A stretch of DNA of 64,000 nucleotides from Aselliscus stoliczkanus (lineage: Eukaryota; Chordata; Mammalia; Chiroptera; Hipposideridae): contig CM066732.1 of NCBI GenBank assembly GCA_033961575.1, forward strand, positions 99,687,187 through 99,751,186, written 5' to 3'. The translations under genes were made by a program, and so were the position numbers. Positions 45,871-57,499 of the stretch are shown piece by piece. The stretch's first letter is position 1. Each line of letters starts with the position of its first letter. The notes below the pieces were generated by a model. It searched no databases, had not been told where the DNA came from, and saw only the letters and a list, made by a program, of their open reading frames with translations.

Positions 45871-46904
45871 AAGTTTTAGATTAAATAAACTATTTTCCAA
45901 GTGAATGTTTATGGAAACATGGATAGATTAATTTATTGTATGCAAGCTTGGTGGCCTTAGAAGTCGACGTAGGAAATTGACATAAAAATTTGGCCTTGTC
46001 TCCAAATTAGGAAACAGGACCCCTATTCAAACCCTGCAGGCTGATTCCTGTTTCAGTCTGCTTCTCTGGGAACCCACCTGAAACATCTCCAATAAGGGGA
46101 CAGGGCCTCTCAGGACAGAGGCTGTCCCAACGTAGAGCACAATTAGGAGCTCATGATCTCTGTGGACAGACTGACTCAGATGACCAAGAGAAGAGGAAGG
46201 CTCCTGCCCAGTTTCTCCTTCTAAACTCACCAATGCGAGTGGAGTGAATGAGGGGGCTGTGTAGTAAGACCAGAATTATAATGCTAACACAGTCACCTGT
46301 ATGGAAAACAAAAACAAATACAAAAACATAAAAGATGGAGAATAAGCATTGACCACAAAACCATGTACCAAATATGTCTGGCAAGGTGCCAGATCTTAAT
46401 TGCTTCCTATCCAACTCCTCATCTGGCCTTTGTAAGTTATTCAGTGAGGAGGAGCTGATACTCATGTTATTTACTTACAGCTTTAGGTAAGGGTGTACCA
46501 CATACACACTATAATTACTTCTTTATTGCAATGCCTTTTAGACAGTCAGTCCTCACAGGTGATGAATTTTTTACTTCCTTTCATCCAAAGACCAACTGAC
46601 TCATGAACTGACTCAAGCAAAGGACAGCTTTGTTGGGAGACCTTTTTTCTTTTTCTTTTTTTAAACTACTGTAGGCAAAAATACCATAATGTTGGCCTTT
46701 TGGTCTAACTATACTCTAAATTTTGGATGGAATTTATTAATGGTGATTATATTTTGGGCCAAGAATTCATTTTTAGGCCTGACAAAAATGACATTTTTGG
46801 CTCTACTTTAATATGGATCCAAAGAGACTTGTTCATTAACATTTGCAAGCTGTTTCTTTACATTTATGGTCTGATGAATATGACTTTGGAACCAAAAAAT
46901 GTGA
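45871..46904. other. Unique sequence, no gene seen
   Basis: A 104-codon minus-strand frame (46151-46465) overlaps a 68-codon one and has no known domain. No repeat recognised. Confidence 0.4.
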
Positions 46905-47040
46905 ATTGAATTTCCTTTTCTACCATTGACTCCATTTGTGACCTTGAACAGGACTCTTAATTTCCTTGAACCTATTTTCTCCATCTGTAGAATGGGGATA
47001 ACAATAATAGTGGATATTTGCTTCATTGCTTAGTTTCCCA
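46905..47040 (+). repeat. MIR SINE fragment, sense
   Basis: 'taccattgactccatttgtg', 'accttgaacaggactcttaa', 'ttctccatctgtagaatggg' and 'gataacaataatagtgg' match the MIR core and 3' part. Confidence 0.75.
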
Positions 47041-49559
47041 TACATCATTTTAAAAATGTCTGTCTAATTAATGAGGATACAATTAAGTGTCTCATATGAA
47101 TAAAAGTTGGAAAATAGAAGTTTCATATAAATGCAATTTTCAGTGATATGACTCACTTTAAGGAACATATGCATTTCTGAAAATTTGGTATAAAGTGTAA
47201 CCCATCATATTCTCTTCCGTTTTCAAAATGGCAGTGTATCCACATTAAAAACTGTTGACTTTAGTATGTAATAGCTGTCACTAAATTATGTTTTTAGCAA
47301 TATAATTTTCTCATAAAGCATATGTGTCATTTTTTCCAAAACTTCAGTAGAACCAGCTTTGTAATAATTTCTAGGTTACAGAAGATTTTGTAATATATGG
47401 TTTTGTGTTTCAGAGGACAGCATAACACCCAGGCCCACATGATAACATGCTAGTTATTATACAGTTCTATACTATAAACCTTAGATAATACAGACACATT
47501 CAAAGGTGGTTTTAGAAACTCTAAGTACGTTTTAATGCAAAAAAATTTTCACTTCATACTTCCTTTAAATAGCGAGCTCATCATTTCAACTCCCTAAAAA
47601 ATTCTAAGTTTGCACAACTTTTAAGGAACACATCTGTCGCAGGAACAAGACACATTCCGCTTTCACGTCATGGAATAAAAACAGCATTTCAGATTTTGGG
47701 TGGGTCCTGAAAGCTGCAGGGTCTCTTCAGATGTTGCATGTGGCTTTTACTTCTCCCAAATAAACTCATTAGAAAGATGCCCAATGTGTAAAAGCAAGGC
47801 TCTTGGTCGTTGCCTATCATACTGTAGCATTTCCCTAGTGAATCCAAAGATGTTTATTTCAGCTTCACTTTCATTTTGTGATATCCAGATACTGAGCATA
47901 TAATTGAGTTCTATCATTCTGAATAGGACTTCAGTTGTGTTAGTAGGTAGATGTTTAGGTTAACCTTGGTTTTGCTAAAATAATGGCTATTTCAAGGGAC
48001 TACATTCCTCTCACAAAGTGGCTCACCGAGTAGGTGAAGGTCAAGTGGAGGGCAAGTTGCCTATTCAGTAGTCGTTATTATACGTAAAGACAGATTCATG
48101 GCCACTCTCCCTGGATATTTTTATTTATGTTTGGGGTCATGACTTAGGAATTTCAATTAAAAAAGAAAAAAAAACCAAAACTATCTTTCTAGGTGATTCT
48201 AACATTACATCATTACTGTCTTACAGTTTCTTGAAGGCCTCCATGAACTCAGGGCAAATGCTACTTATGTGATTGTCACCCTGTGGTTCCAGCACAAACA
48301 TTTGAATCCCCAGTCCAGACTTTATGTGGGCTTATTTCTTACCCTTGGGACTTGGACAGAGCTGGTGCTTGGCCTCTTGACTTGTATTTCATATGTGCTA
48401 TAAACACCATGTTTTTTCCCTCCATTTGTGCCCTAACTTGGAATAATTCGAGAATTAGGCCTGTGTTCAAGTGCTTAGGCCATTCAAAATCTATTGAGTA
48501 TATAACATGTGTTCAGAAGGTATATTTTTTATAGACATGAGAGCGCAAAGGAGGGGATCCCAACCACTGCGAACCTCTCTGAGGAAGGGAGCAGTAAATG
48601 GAGATGATAAAGTAGGCGAGGTGAAGAGCAAAAACAAACAAACAAAAAAAACACAAAAAAATGCAGGATTAAAAAAAAGTGAAATTTTATTGACTCTTTT
48701 TCCCTTTAACCTGTCACACACTTTTGTCCCACTTTAGATTGTGCAGATTTAGCAGTTAGTATTGTGTTTCTTATTTTAAAAAAATATAGAATATTACCTT
48801 GATCAATGTGGGCTACTTCAAATTTCTAATTCAAAATTCTTAGGAAAGATAATACCAAGCAGACTTTTGAAAGGTAACACTTGAAAACCCTATCAGATTG
48901 AAAAGCTCTTATTCTCCTGTTATGCTCTCCTGCATCCTATATATAATAAAAATATAGGACATTAAGTAAAGATTATTTTCAATCTGGTTCATTATTTCAT
49001 ATCTTCAGAATGGCATGCTCATATAACAATCTTATTTTATAATGTTGTTTCTTTCATAACAGGCCACTGTTCCTCTTAACTGTGTTACTGACTATAGTAG
49101 CACGGGCAGTGATTGAGATCCAAGAGAGATGTAATCGCCTGACCTCTGAACTGGAACTGGATTCTTGTTAGGTCAAATTAGCTAATACAGTGACAAAGCT
49201 CCCCGACAAGCTGTACTTTTTGGTAGATTTTTCATCTGCCTCAGGGCTGATGCTGTGCTGTCTGGTGAGCAGGCGGCTCTGAGGAAGGTCTAAGAGTCTT
49301 GCCTTCCTTATCTGTGCCCTTGTTGAATGGAACAGCACTCCCATTATTCTATGGATAATGAGATGAGATGTGCTTATGACAGCAATTTATTGAAAAAACA
49401 AAAAACGCCACACATTAGCAAACTGAAATTATAATTAAAGGAAAGAGAGAAGAAAGCTTTTGCATCAGTAGTGACAAAATTTCAAGGGACCAATCCTTTG
49501 AGGACAGAGACATCAGGATTCAAATTTGATGAGTAATTTTCCTGGGCCACACAGCACCC
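47041..49559. other. Unique sequence, no gene seen
   Basis: No repeat family or coding pattern identified in about 2.5 kb apart from short A-runs (48640-48680). Open frames are under 85 codons and overlap on both strands. Confidence 0.4.
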
Positions 49560-49770
49560 CATACATCATCTTCTTTTGATTTCCACTTAGGTTTAATGGT
49601 TGAATAATCATGGCTTATAAGTTTATCTTTAATAACAGCCACGGCAGCCCGTTTATTAGCAGATTCTGCAGACTGCAGGGTTGTCATCTGCTGTTATAGT
49701 GATTGTCTGTTTTAAATATCACAGCTGTTGGTATTTTTATTTATTTATTCATGATTTGATGCCTGACTCT
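49560..49770. other. Candidate conserved non-coding element
   Basis: Non-repetitive sequence with closely spaced TAAT/ATTA, GATA-type (TTTATC) and E-box (CAGCTG) words: 'ggtttaatggttgaataatc', 'aagtttatctttaataacag', 'tatcacagctgttgg'. It is less AT-monotonous than its surroundings and has no frame over 60 codons. The regulatory reading is inference. Confidence 0.25.
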
Positions 49771-51599
49771 CCCACATCCCTGACGCTCAAAGGCAGTCTA
49801 TTTTCCTTTTTTCTTTGAATTGTGAAAGGCTGCTGTGACAGCCCCTCGCCCAGGCCGTGGAGTGTCACACAGGGTCCCATGGTGCTAACAAAAAGCCACG
49901 TCTTCCCGAGTCTGGCAGAGCTCTTTATGAGAGCTGAGCCTTCTTGTGGGGGGCTTTCTCTGTGAGTGAGTGGCAGGCATGAATGGAATCCTATGAGGGG
50001 CCCTGGGCCAGTGAAGACCCTTCTTCATGTGCTTCTTGGCCAGGAGAGTGGAACCACTAGGAGAAATGCAAATGCCCAGGCCTCCATTGTCCTGTGCAAG
50101 ATTCGATACCACTGTGAATAAACATAGGATGCACTATAAGCTGTAGTTTCTAAATCCAGCTGAAGAGAAAGCTGGGCCATAATACATAGCATCTTTCATT
50201 GAGCTGTGGGGGGACAGGCTTGGATTTAACAGATGGCATTATTTCATTTGTCTTCAGATAGGCCTTGTGAGGCAGAGTGTATATAGAGTGATACAATTTT
50301 GTAGAGAGAAAAATTGAGGCCTCACATTCTCAGCATGACCTGGAATTAGGCATGAAATTAGAGGAGGCTGCTGCTGCTAGACTGCTGATTGGGGAAGGCT
50401 CGACATGATCCAAATACCAAAATGCCTCTCTCTCCCCTGAGGAAATATGCCATGCTCCCTATATTCCCTGAGTAAATAAAACAACATCCCCACCTGATGG
50501 CCACGGGGCAGACAAAGTCAGATACTCTCCAACGTAAGCCCATACATAGTGTGTATCCCTGACCCAAGGGCACATGAAGTGTATGTAGCTAATCTCAGTT
50601 TATTTCCTATGAGCAGGCTTGGATCCCTGGGAGGCCAGTGAAAGCAGGGAGAAGGTGTAAGAAAAGAAGAATGAGGAAGGGAAACAGGAGGCCCATCTCA
50701 TCCATTTCTTGATCATTGGCGGGACATGTTCTGCCCTTCCCCCCCCCACCCACATACTCTGGAAGGCATCTACTGTTTCATTCCAAGTTCAGTAGAAAGG
50801 AGCCTCAGAAGACCTCTGTGGCCCCTGTTGCTTTGGGAAAAGGGGTGCCACAATCTGCAGAGGCAATCATCCTCCTCTTTACCACCAGCAGCAGATTTGG
50901 GTTTGTTGTTTTTTTGGCTTCCCTGCCTTTCAGTAAGTGCTTTGTAAGGTAACAGTAAATGCTAACGTGCAATAATATTTCAGAAGTTAATGGTGGGTGC
51001 TGAGGATTATGGAGAACTTTAATTTTTACTGTTGTTTTGCTAATATCTTTACCAAAATAATGAGAACCAGAAAGAGGTATCTACTGGGAAGCAAAGCGGC
51101 ACTGTGAGCCTTTCCACATGTCTGCCTCCAAATGCTCTCCCTGATATCAACTTGTAATCAGACGACGATGTTCCTTTTAACAGGTGAGAGGCCTCTCATA
51201 GTACCCGTGAAAAGGCAATTGAAATATCAGCATCATCATTCCTCACATTTGTGCAGCTCAGTAGTTCTCAAGCTCTGTCCCTAAAAACCCTCCTGGCTGG
51301 GTGCCAATGTTCAAAGACTGAAGTCCAACAATTAGTCATTACCGATACCATAGAAACGCAATAGATATAATGGTAATGTAGCAGATAAGGGTTTTGTTTT
51401 TTCATTTTAGCTTCTTTGCCCATAAATGTTTAGTAAGTCTTTGGCACTTGCTTACTTAGTTTGTAGGCAAACTTACATTAGTTTGCCTACTAATCAATGT
51501 TGGCCAATATTCATCCATTTAAACTGTTTGTTGAATCCATCATAAAATCCTGTTGACTCTACTTTGATATACCCAGCACTCAACTAATTTTCTTCATGA
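49771..51599. other. Unique sequence, no gene seen
   Basis: 50210-50350 has faint antisense MIR-like phrases ('aaaattgaggcctcacattc'). No coding gene; frames at 50716-50952 are overlapping artefacts in two frames of the same strand. Confidence 0.4.
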
Positions 51600-52035
51600 A
51601 CACATCTGCTACTCTGGTCTGAGTCACCAAAGATTATGGCAATTACCTCCTAATGGGTCTTTTTGCTTCTGCCTTTACTACTACATGGTCTACTTTCCAT
51701 CCACACAGCTGAGTGAGCCTTTAAAAATATGGTCAGATGAAGTGACGCTTGCTCAGAACTCAGCAGTGGCTCCCCATGTCACCACAGAGGAAAGTACAAG
51801 TCTTTACAATGCCCTACAAGGCCCTGTGTGGCCCAGCCATTCCTGACTTTGCCCACCCCTCTTCCATTCATTCACTCTGTCCCAGGCACTTTGGCCTCCT
51901 GGCTGCTCTCTACACATGCCAAACTTGCACCTTAGGTTCAGTGCCCTATTTTTCTGCCTGGAGTGCTTTGCCCCTAGATATCTGCTTCTCTGAAACCTTG
52001 ACTTTTGCAAGGCCTCTCTTGGTTGTGACAGTTTC
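51600..52035 (+). repeat. LINE L2 3' region, sense
   Basis: Clear L2 landmarks in order: 'cagcagtggctccccatgtc' (51761), 'tttacaatgccctacaaggc' (51802), 'cctgtgtggcccagccattc', 'cccaggcactttggcctcct' (51881), 'ctacacatgccaaacttgca', 'ttctgcctggagtgctttgc' (51952) and 'ttttgcaaggcctctctt'. The 111-codon frame across it is not a gene. Confidence 0.9.
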
Positions 52036-52874
52036 TAGGACTTTTCTTGTTTTTGGTGACTTTGACAGTTTTAAAGAGTATTAGTCAGGTATTTTGAAGA
52101 ATGTCCCTCAAATGGGATTTGTATGATGTTTTTCTCATGACTATACTAGATTAAGGGTTTTGGGAAAGAGGACCAAAGAGGTCAAGTGCCACTTTCACTA
52201 CATTATATCAAGTGTACCTGCTGTCATCATAACTTACCACTATTGATGTTGACCTTGACCACCTAACTGAGGTAGTGCTTGTCAGGTTTCTCCACTGTAA
52301 TTCCTATGATTTTTCTGTATCCTTTACCTTGACCAAATCAGGATTGTGCAGAAGCTCCATTAGCGTTTCTGTTTTGGATCTAGCCTTTTCAAACACTGAA
52401 TCAGCTCACCTTTCTCACATTTCCAAGATATTCTGTAGATCTTTTTGTATTTTTTTTTTTTGCAGGTCAGATATTTGTTTGATGTCCCCCATGGAGAAAT
52501 ATCAATTTGGGGCATGAAGAATACTTTCACTTTGTTTATTATTTTCAATTAGTGACTTACAGAGATTAGGCTAAGGAATGCAAAAAAATAACCTAATGAT
52601 TAATTTTATGGATTCACAAATTCTAAAATAAAAGTAGCTTGGTTTTAAGTTAGAGATGTAATGCACATGTAAAAATTGGAAAACAGAATTTTAGAATAAA
52701 ACAAAAACTACCTGTAATAACCCAGAAATATTGCTATCAATTGATTATCTTTAGTCATTTTTCTGTATTTCTATATGTTTATATTTATCCATGTATCTAC
52801 ATATCTCATTATCTTTTGATATTTTGGCATGATCTCATAGGTATAGTTTTGTATTTTGTTTTTTAACTGAATTA
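52036..52874. other. Unique sequence, no gene seen
   Basis: AT-rich, with no named repeat. Confidence 0.4.
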
Positions 52875-54603
52875 TTTTTTTCTCATTAAAATTTGTTTTA
52901 CTGGGTCTCAAAATTATGCAATAGATTTTTGGTGAAATTATTTCCATTAAAAATACCAATTTAAAAAAAACTAATAACTTAAAACTGTCACAGAAAGAAA
53001 CACAAATGATCCACAAAATGTCCTCTTTTCCCTCTGAAGGTTTCACATTGCATTGATATCATTAATCACACTTTTGCTATTAAAGTTAAATGGCCAACTG
53101 AGACAAACAGTTCAGAGATTTTCCACCACTGATTAAACGGGCATTAGGGATAATATTCATTCAGCCTACTTATTCTTATGGGCAGACTTGGTGATCTTAC
53201 CAGTTCTTGCAACCTTCTTGTTCACTGATTTGATGACACCCACAGCCACGCTCTGTCTCATGTCACCAACAGCCAAATGATCCAGAGGAGGACAGTCAGA
53301 GAAGCTCTCAACACACAGGCTTTCAGAGAACCATATCAACTATGGCAGCATCACCAGATTTCAAGAATTTGAGGCCATCTTCCAGGTTCTTACCAGAATG
53401 ATGATCAATCTCGTTCTTCAGCTCAGCAAACCTGCAAGTGGTGTGAGATGGTTAACCATCAGCAGAGGTTTATAGCCAGCGCTGATTTGGCATGAGTGGT
53501 TCAGGAGAATAACCTGAAGCTGTGAAGCCAGCTGCTGATGGGTAATTTTTGCTATCATCAGCCACATTGCCATGATGAATATCTTTGACAGATACATTCT
53601 TGACATCGAAGCCCACATTGTCCCCAGGAAGAGCTTCACTCACTCAAAGCTTCATGGTGCATTACAACAGACTTTATTTCAGTTGTAACATTGACTGGAG
53701 CAAAGGTGGCCATCATGCAGAGTTTGAGAACACCAGTCTCCACTCGGCTCACAGAGACAGTACCAATACCACCAGTTTTGTAGACCTCCTAGAAAAACAA
53801 ACCCAAGGGGTTGTTTGTTGGATTAACTGGTGGCAGGATGAAATCCAGAGCTTCAAGCAGCATGGGTTCCACTGGCACTGCCATCTTTACAAGTGACTTT
53901 CCATCCCTTGAACCAAGGCAGGTTTATTCTTGGCTCCAACATGTTTCCAGCATTCCAGCCAGAAATTGGCACAAATGTTACTGTGTCAGGGTTGTAGCCA
54001 ATTTTCTTAATGTAGGTGCTGACATCCTCAATGATTTCCTCATTATCTCTCTGGTTGAAGGATGGCTCAGGAGAATTGGTTTGGTTAAGCCCAACAATTC
54101 GTTGTTTTATAATCAGTGTGTAAGCCAAAGAGGCACATTTCCAGGTCTGCCCAATCTTGGGGATACCTGCTTAAAATTTACCAACACCAGCAGCAACAAT
54201 CAAGACAGTACAGTCAGCCTGGAATGTGCCTATAATCATGTTTTTGATAAAGTACCTGTGTCCTGGGGGCATCGATGATGGTCACATAGTACTGCTCAAG
54301 TTTCCATATGGAGGCAACAATAGTTATATCATGCTCACATTCAGCTTTTAGTTTATCCAAGACCCAGGCATACTTGAAGGAGCTCTCTTCTATCTTAGCA
54401 GACCCCTTCTCAAATTTTTTGATGGTCCTTTTGTCAGTCCTGCCACATTTATAGATCAGATGGCCAGTAGTGGTAGACATGCCTGCATCTACATGTCCAA
54501 TGATATAGTTGTTAATGTGAATTTTTCTCTTCCCATTTTGGCTTAAATTTAGCAATGGTTTTTATGGCACCTGTATTTTGGTAGCAAACCTGTTGCAATA
54601 AAG
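52875..54603 (-). pseudogene. Processed pseudogene of EEF1A1 (elongation factor 1-alpha 1)
   Basis: A near full-length retrocopy of the mRNA encoding the GTPase that delivers aminoacyl-tRNA to the ribosome. The former start codon is at 54534-54536 and the former end near 53157, so the coding span is about 1.38 kb against 1,389 bp expected. The 5' UTR (54537-54603), the 3' UTR (about 52882-53156) and a short decayed poly(A) (52875-52881) are present and no introns are visible, which marks it as L1-mediated. A one-base loss just after the ATG and later frameshifts and stops break the frame. The surviving pieces include [26 protein letters not shown] and VPISGWN. The GTP-binding motifs are damaged: the P-loop lysine is methionine (GHVDAGMS), DAPGH reads DAPRT, and NKMD reads NQTN. 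An open frame of 155 codons on the opposite strand is its shadow. A possible degenerate target duplication (ACTGAATTAT / ACTAAAATTAT) flanks it. Confidence 0.96.
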
Positions 54604-55017
54604 CTACACTAAAATTATTTATGTAGAATTTCCCTATATTAATTAAGTTTAAAAATGGCCAATTCCAGTATAAGCATTTGATCATATTCTTATTTGGGGG
54701 AATTTTAGTTAGGGGGTTAGTAATTCTTTCCTCTGTCATCAATTCTGTGATGAATGTTTTTGAATAATCTTTGATTGCATTTTGAATTATTTCCTCATTA
54801 TAGTATCTATGTGGAGTTCATTAGAATCCACATTCTTGGAGGTGAGCTGGATTTTATAGTCCAAGATCAAAGAATTTACCATCTTCCTATTTTGAAAACC
54901 AAGGTAATTAGGCTGGTGCCTTGAAGGAATAGAATCTGACATAAGGTCTTTCCACCTCTAAAATTCTATGACTCTATGATTGTTGGCTACTCTTAGAAGT
55001 TTTCTAAAGTTAAAGTT
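54604..55017. other. Unique sequence
   Basis: No gene or named repeat between the retrocopy and the microsatellite. Confidence 0.4.
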
Positions 55018-55028
55018 ATATATCTATA

Positions 55029-55059
<31 letters not shown>

Positions 55060-55111
55060 ATATAGATATAGATAGATAGATATAGATATAGATATAGATA
55101 TAGATATATAT
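55018..55111. repeat. (TATC)n-(GATA)n self-complementary microsatellite
   Basis: A run of TATC units (55021-55058) is followed by TATATA and then GATA/GATATA units (55063-55111). The two halves are reverse complements, so the tract can fold into a long hairpin. It shortly precedes the L1 at 55181. Confidence 0.95.
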
Positions 55112-55180
55112 AACGTGGATAATACAACTTAGACTAGACTAGGATCCTACAGAAATTAATTAAAATTTAAATGTCCTTAG

Positions 55181-57496
55181 AGACCAATCTCTCTGATGAA
55201 TACAGATGCAAAAATCCTAAACAAAATTCTAGCAAATAGAATGTAATGATGCATTAAAAAAAATTATACATCACAACCAAGTGGGGTTCTACCTAGGGGA
55301 ACAAGGATGGTTCAAAATATACAAATCAATCATGTGATATACCACATAAACAAAATAAAGGGAAAAAAATCATATGATTATATCAACGGATACAGAAAAA
55401 GCGTTTGACAAGATACAACATCCATTTATGATTAAAACACTTAATAAAATGGGTATAAAAGGAAAATACCTTAATATAATAAAGGCTATATACAACAAAC
55501 CCTCAGCTAATATAATTAAAGGTGAAAAACTGGGCCCTTTGCTCTACATTCAGGAACACGACAGGGTTGTCCCCTATCATTTCTGCTTTTCAACATAGTA
55601 TTGGAAGTCCTGGCCAGAGCAATCAGGGAAGAGAAAGGAGTAAAAGGTATCCAAACTGGGAATGAAGAAGTTAAATTGTCACTTTTTGCAAATGACATGG
55701 TGCTATATATAGAAAACCCTAAAGACTCCACCACAAAGCTATTAGAAACAGTAAAAGAATACAATAAAGTTGTTGACTACAAAATCAACATACAAAAGTC
55801 CATTGCATTCCTATATACTAACAATGAAACCTGAAAAAGAAATAAAAAAAAAAAAACAGTTCCTCATGCAATTGCAACAACAACCAAAAAATGCATAGAA
55901 ATAAACTTAACCAAGAATGTGAAAGACCTATACACTGAAAACTATAAGACATTTTAAAAAGAAATTGAAGAAGACACAAAGAAATGGAAAGACATTCCGT
56001 GTTCATGGACTGGAAGAATCAACATAGTTAAAATGGCCATATTACCCAAAGCAATATACAGACTTAATGCGATCCCATCAAAATCCCAATGGCATTTTTT
56101 AAAGAAATAGAACAAAAAATCATCAGATTTGTATGGAACCACAAAAGACCTGGAATAGCCAAAGCAATACTAAGAAAAAAGAACAATTGAGGAGGTATCA
56201 CATTCCCTGACTTCGGCTTGTATTACAAAGCAACACAGACCAATGGAATAGAATAGAGAACCCAGAAATAAACCCACATAAATATGGACAATTTTCAACA
56301 AAGAAGCCAAAAACATACAATGGAAAATAGACAGCCTCTTCAATAAATGATGCTTGGAAAATTGGAAAGCCACGTGCAAAAAATGAAACTAGACTGTTTG
56401 CTATCTGTCACCATGTACCAAAATTAATTCAAAATGGATCAAAGACTTAAACATAAGACCTGAAACAATAAACTGCATAGAAGACAACATAGGTACTTAA
56501 TTTATAGACCTTGAGTTCAAAGAGGATTTTATGAATTTGACTTCAAAGGCAAGGGAAGTAAAAGCTAAAATAAAGGAATGGGACTATATAAAACTAAAAT
56601 GCTTTTGCATAGCAAAAGAAACCATCAACAAAATAGAGAAGCATCCAACAGAATGGGAAAAGATTTTTTCAAACAATGCCCTGATAAGAGGCTAATATTC
56701 AAAATATATAAGGAACTGCATGCAGATTGATGAAGCTGATATAGAAGGCAGTGTGGAGATTCCTCAAAAAATTAAAACTAGAATTACCATATGACCCAGC
56801 AATCCCTCTCCTACCCAAAAAGTATGAAAATATTTAAGGGCCGGCCGAGTGGCGTGGTGGTTAAGTGCTGGCTTGGGAAGCCAGCAGCCCCAGTTCAGTT
56901 CCACATGTGAGGGCCAGTGACACTGCCCTCAAAAAAAAAAAAAAAGATGAAAACATTTATCCATAAAGATATATGTACTCTGATGTTCATTGCAGCTTTA
57001 TTTACAGTGGCCAAGACATGGAAACGACCAAAGTGTCCTTCAATACGTGATTGGATAAAGAAGATGTGGTAAATATACACAATGGAATACTATTCTGCCA
57101 TAAGAAAAGATGAAATAGTGCCATTTGCAACAACATGGGTGGATCTTGAGACTATAACGCTAAGAGAAATAAATCAGACAGAAAAAGTCAAGAACCATAT
57201 GATTTCATTGATATGTGATATATAAAATCAAAAGCAATAAAGGAACAAGAAAAACAAATGAAGACACAAAACTCATAGACACAGACAATAGTTTAGTGGT
57301 TACCAGAGGGTAAGTGAGGAGAAGGGTGATAGATAAAGATAAAGGGGATCAAATATATGGTGATGGAAAGAGAACTGACTCTGGGTGGTGAACACACAAT
57401 GTGATATATAGATGATGTATTACAGAATTGTACATCTGAAATTTATGTAACTTTGCTACCAATAATCACCCCAATAAACTATAATTCAAAAAAAAA
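55181..57496 (+). mobile_element. L1 copy, 5'-truncated, with 3' UTR
   Basis: It starts inside the reverse transcriptase part of ORF2. Readable pieces include [18 protein letters not shown] (motif A region) and [15 protein letters not shown], where the catalytic FADD has become FAND. The C-terminal ORF2 and 3' UTR follow, ending 'accccaataaactataattc' plus an A-rich tail. Some ORF2 sequence near 56700-56740 is missing. The flanks TAAATGTCCTTAGAGA (from 55168) and TAAATGTCCTGAGAAA (from 57497) are the target duplication. Multiple frameshifts make it inactive. A short SINE lies inside it. Confidence 0.92.
56838..56946 (+). mobile_element. Short tRNA-derived SINE nested in L1
   Basis: GGGCCGGCCGAGTGGCGTGG start, 'gctggcttgggaagccagc' arm, a degraded B-box word with one base lost ('cagttcagttcc'), then 'gagggccagtgacactgccc' and an A-tail. 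The target duplication ATGAAAATATTTA / ATGAAAACATTTA (56824-56836, 56947-56959) has one mismatch. It is younger than the L1 that contains it. Confidence 0.93.
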
Positions 57497-57499
57497 TAA

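Noticed and set aside
53811..54278. Longest open frame in the window (155 codons, plus strand)
   Set aside because: It is the antisense shadow of the EEF1A1 retrocopy; the protein has no recognisable domain.
55374..55834. Reverse transcriptase-like open frames as a possible gene
   Set aside because: They are pieces of an L1 ORF2 with frameshifts, a changed catalytic motif, a 3' UTR, an A-tail and target duplications; a dead retrotransposon, not a gene.
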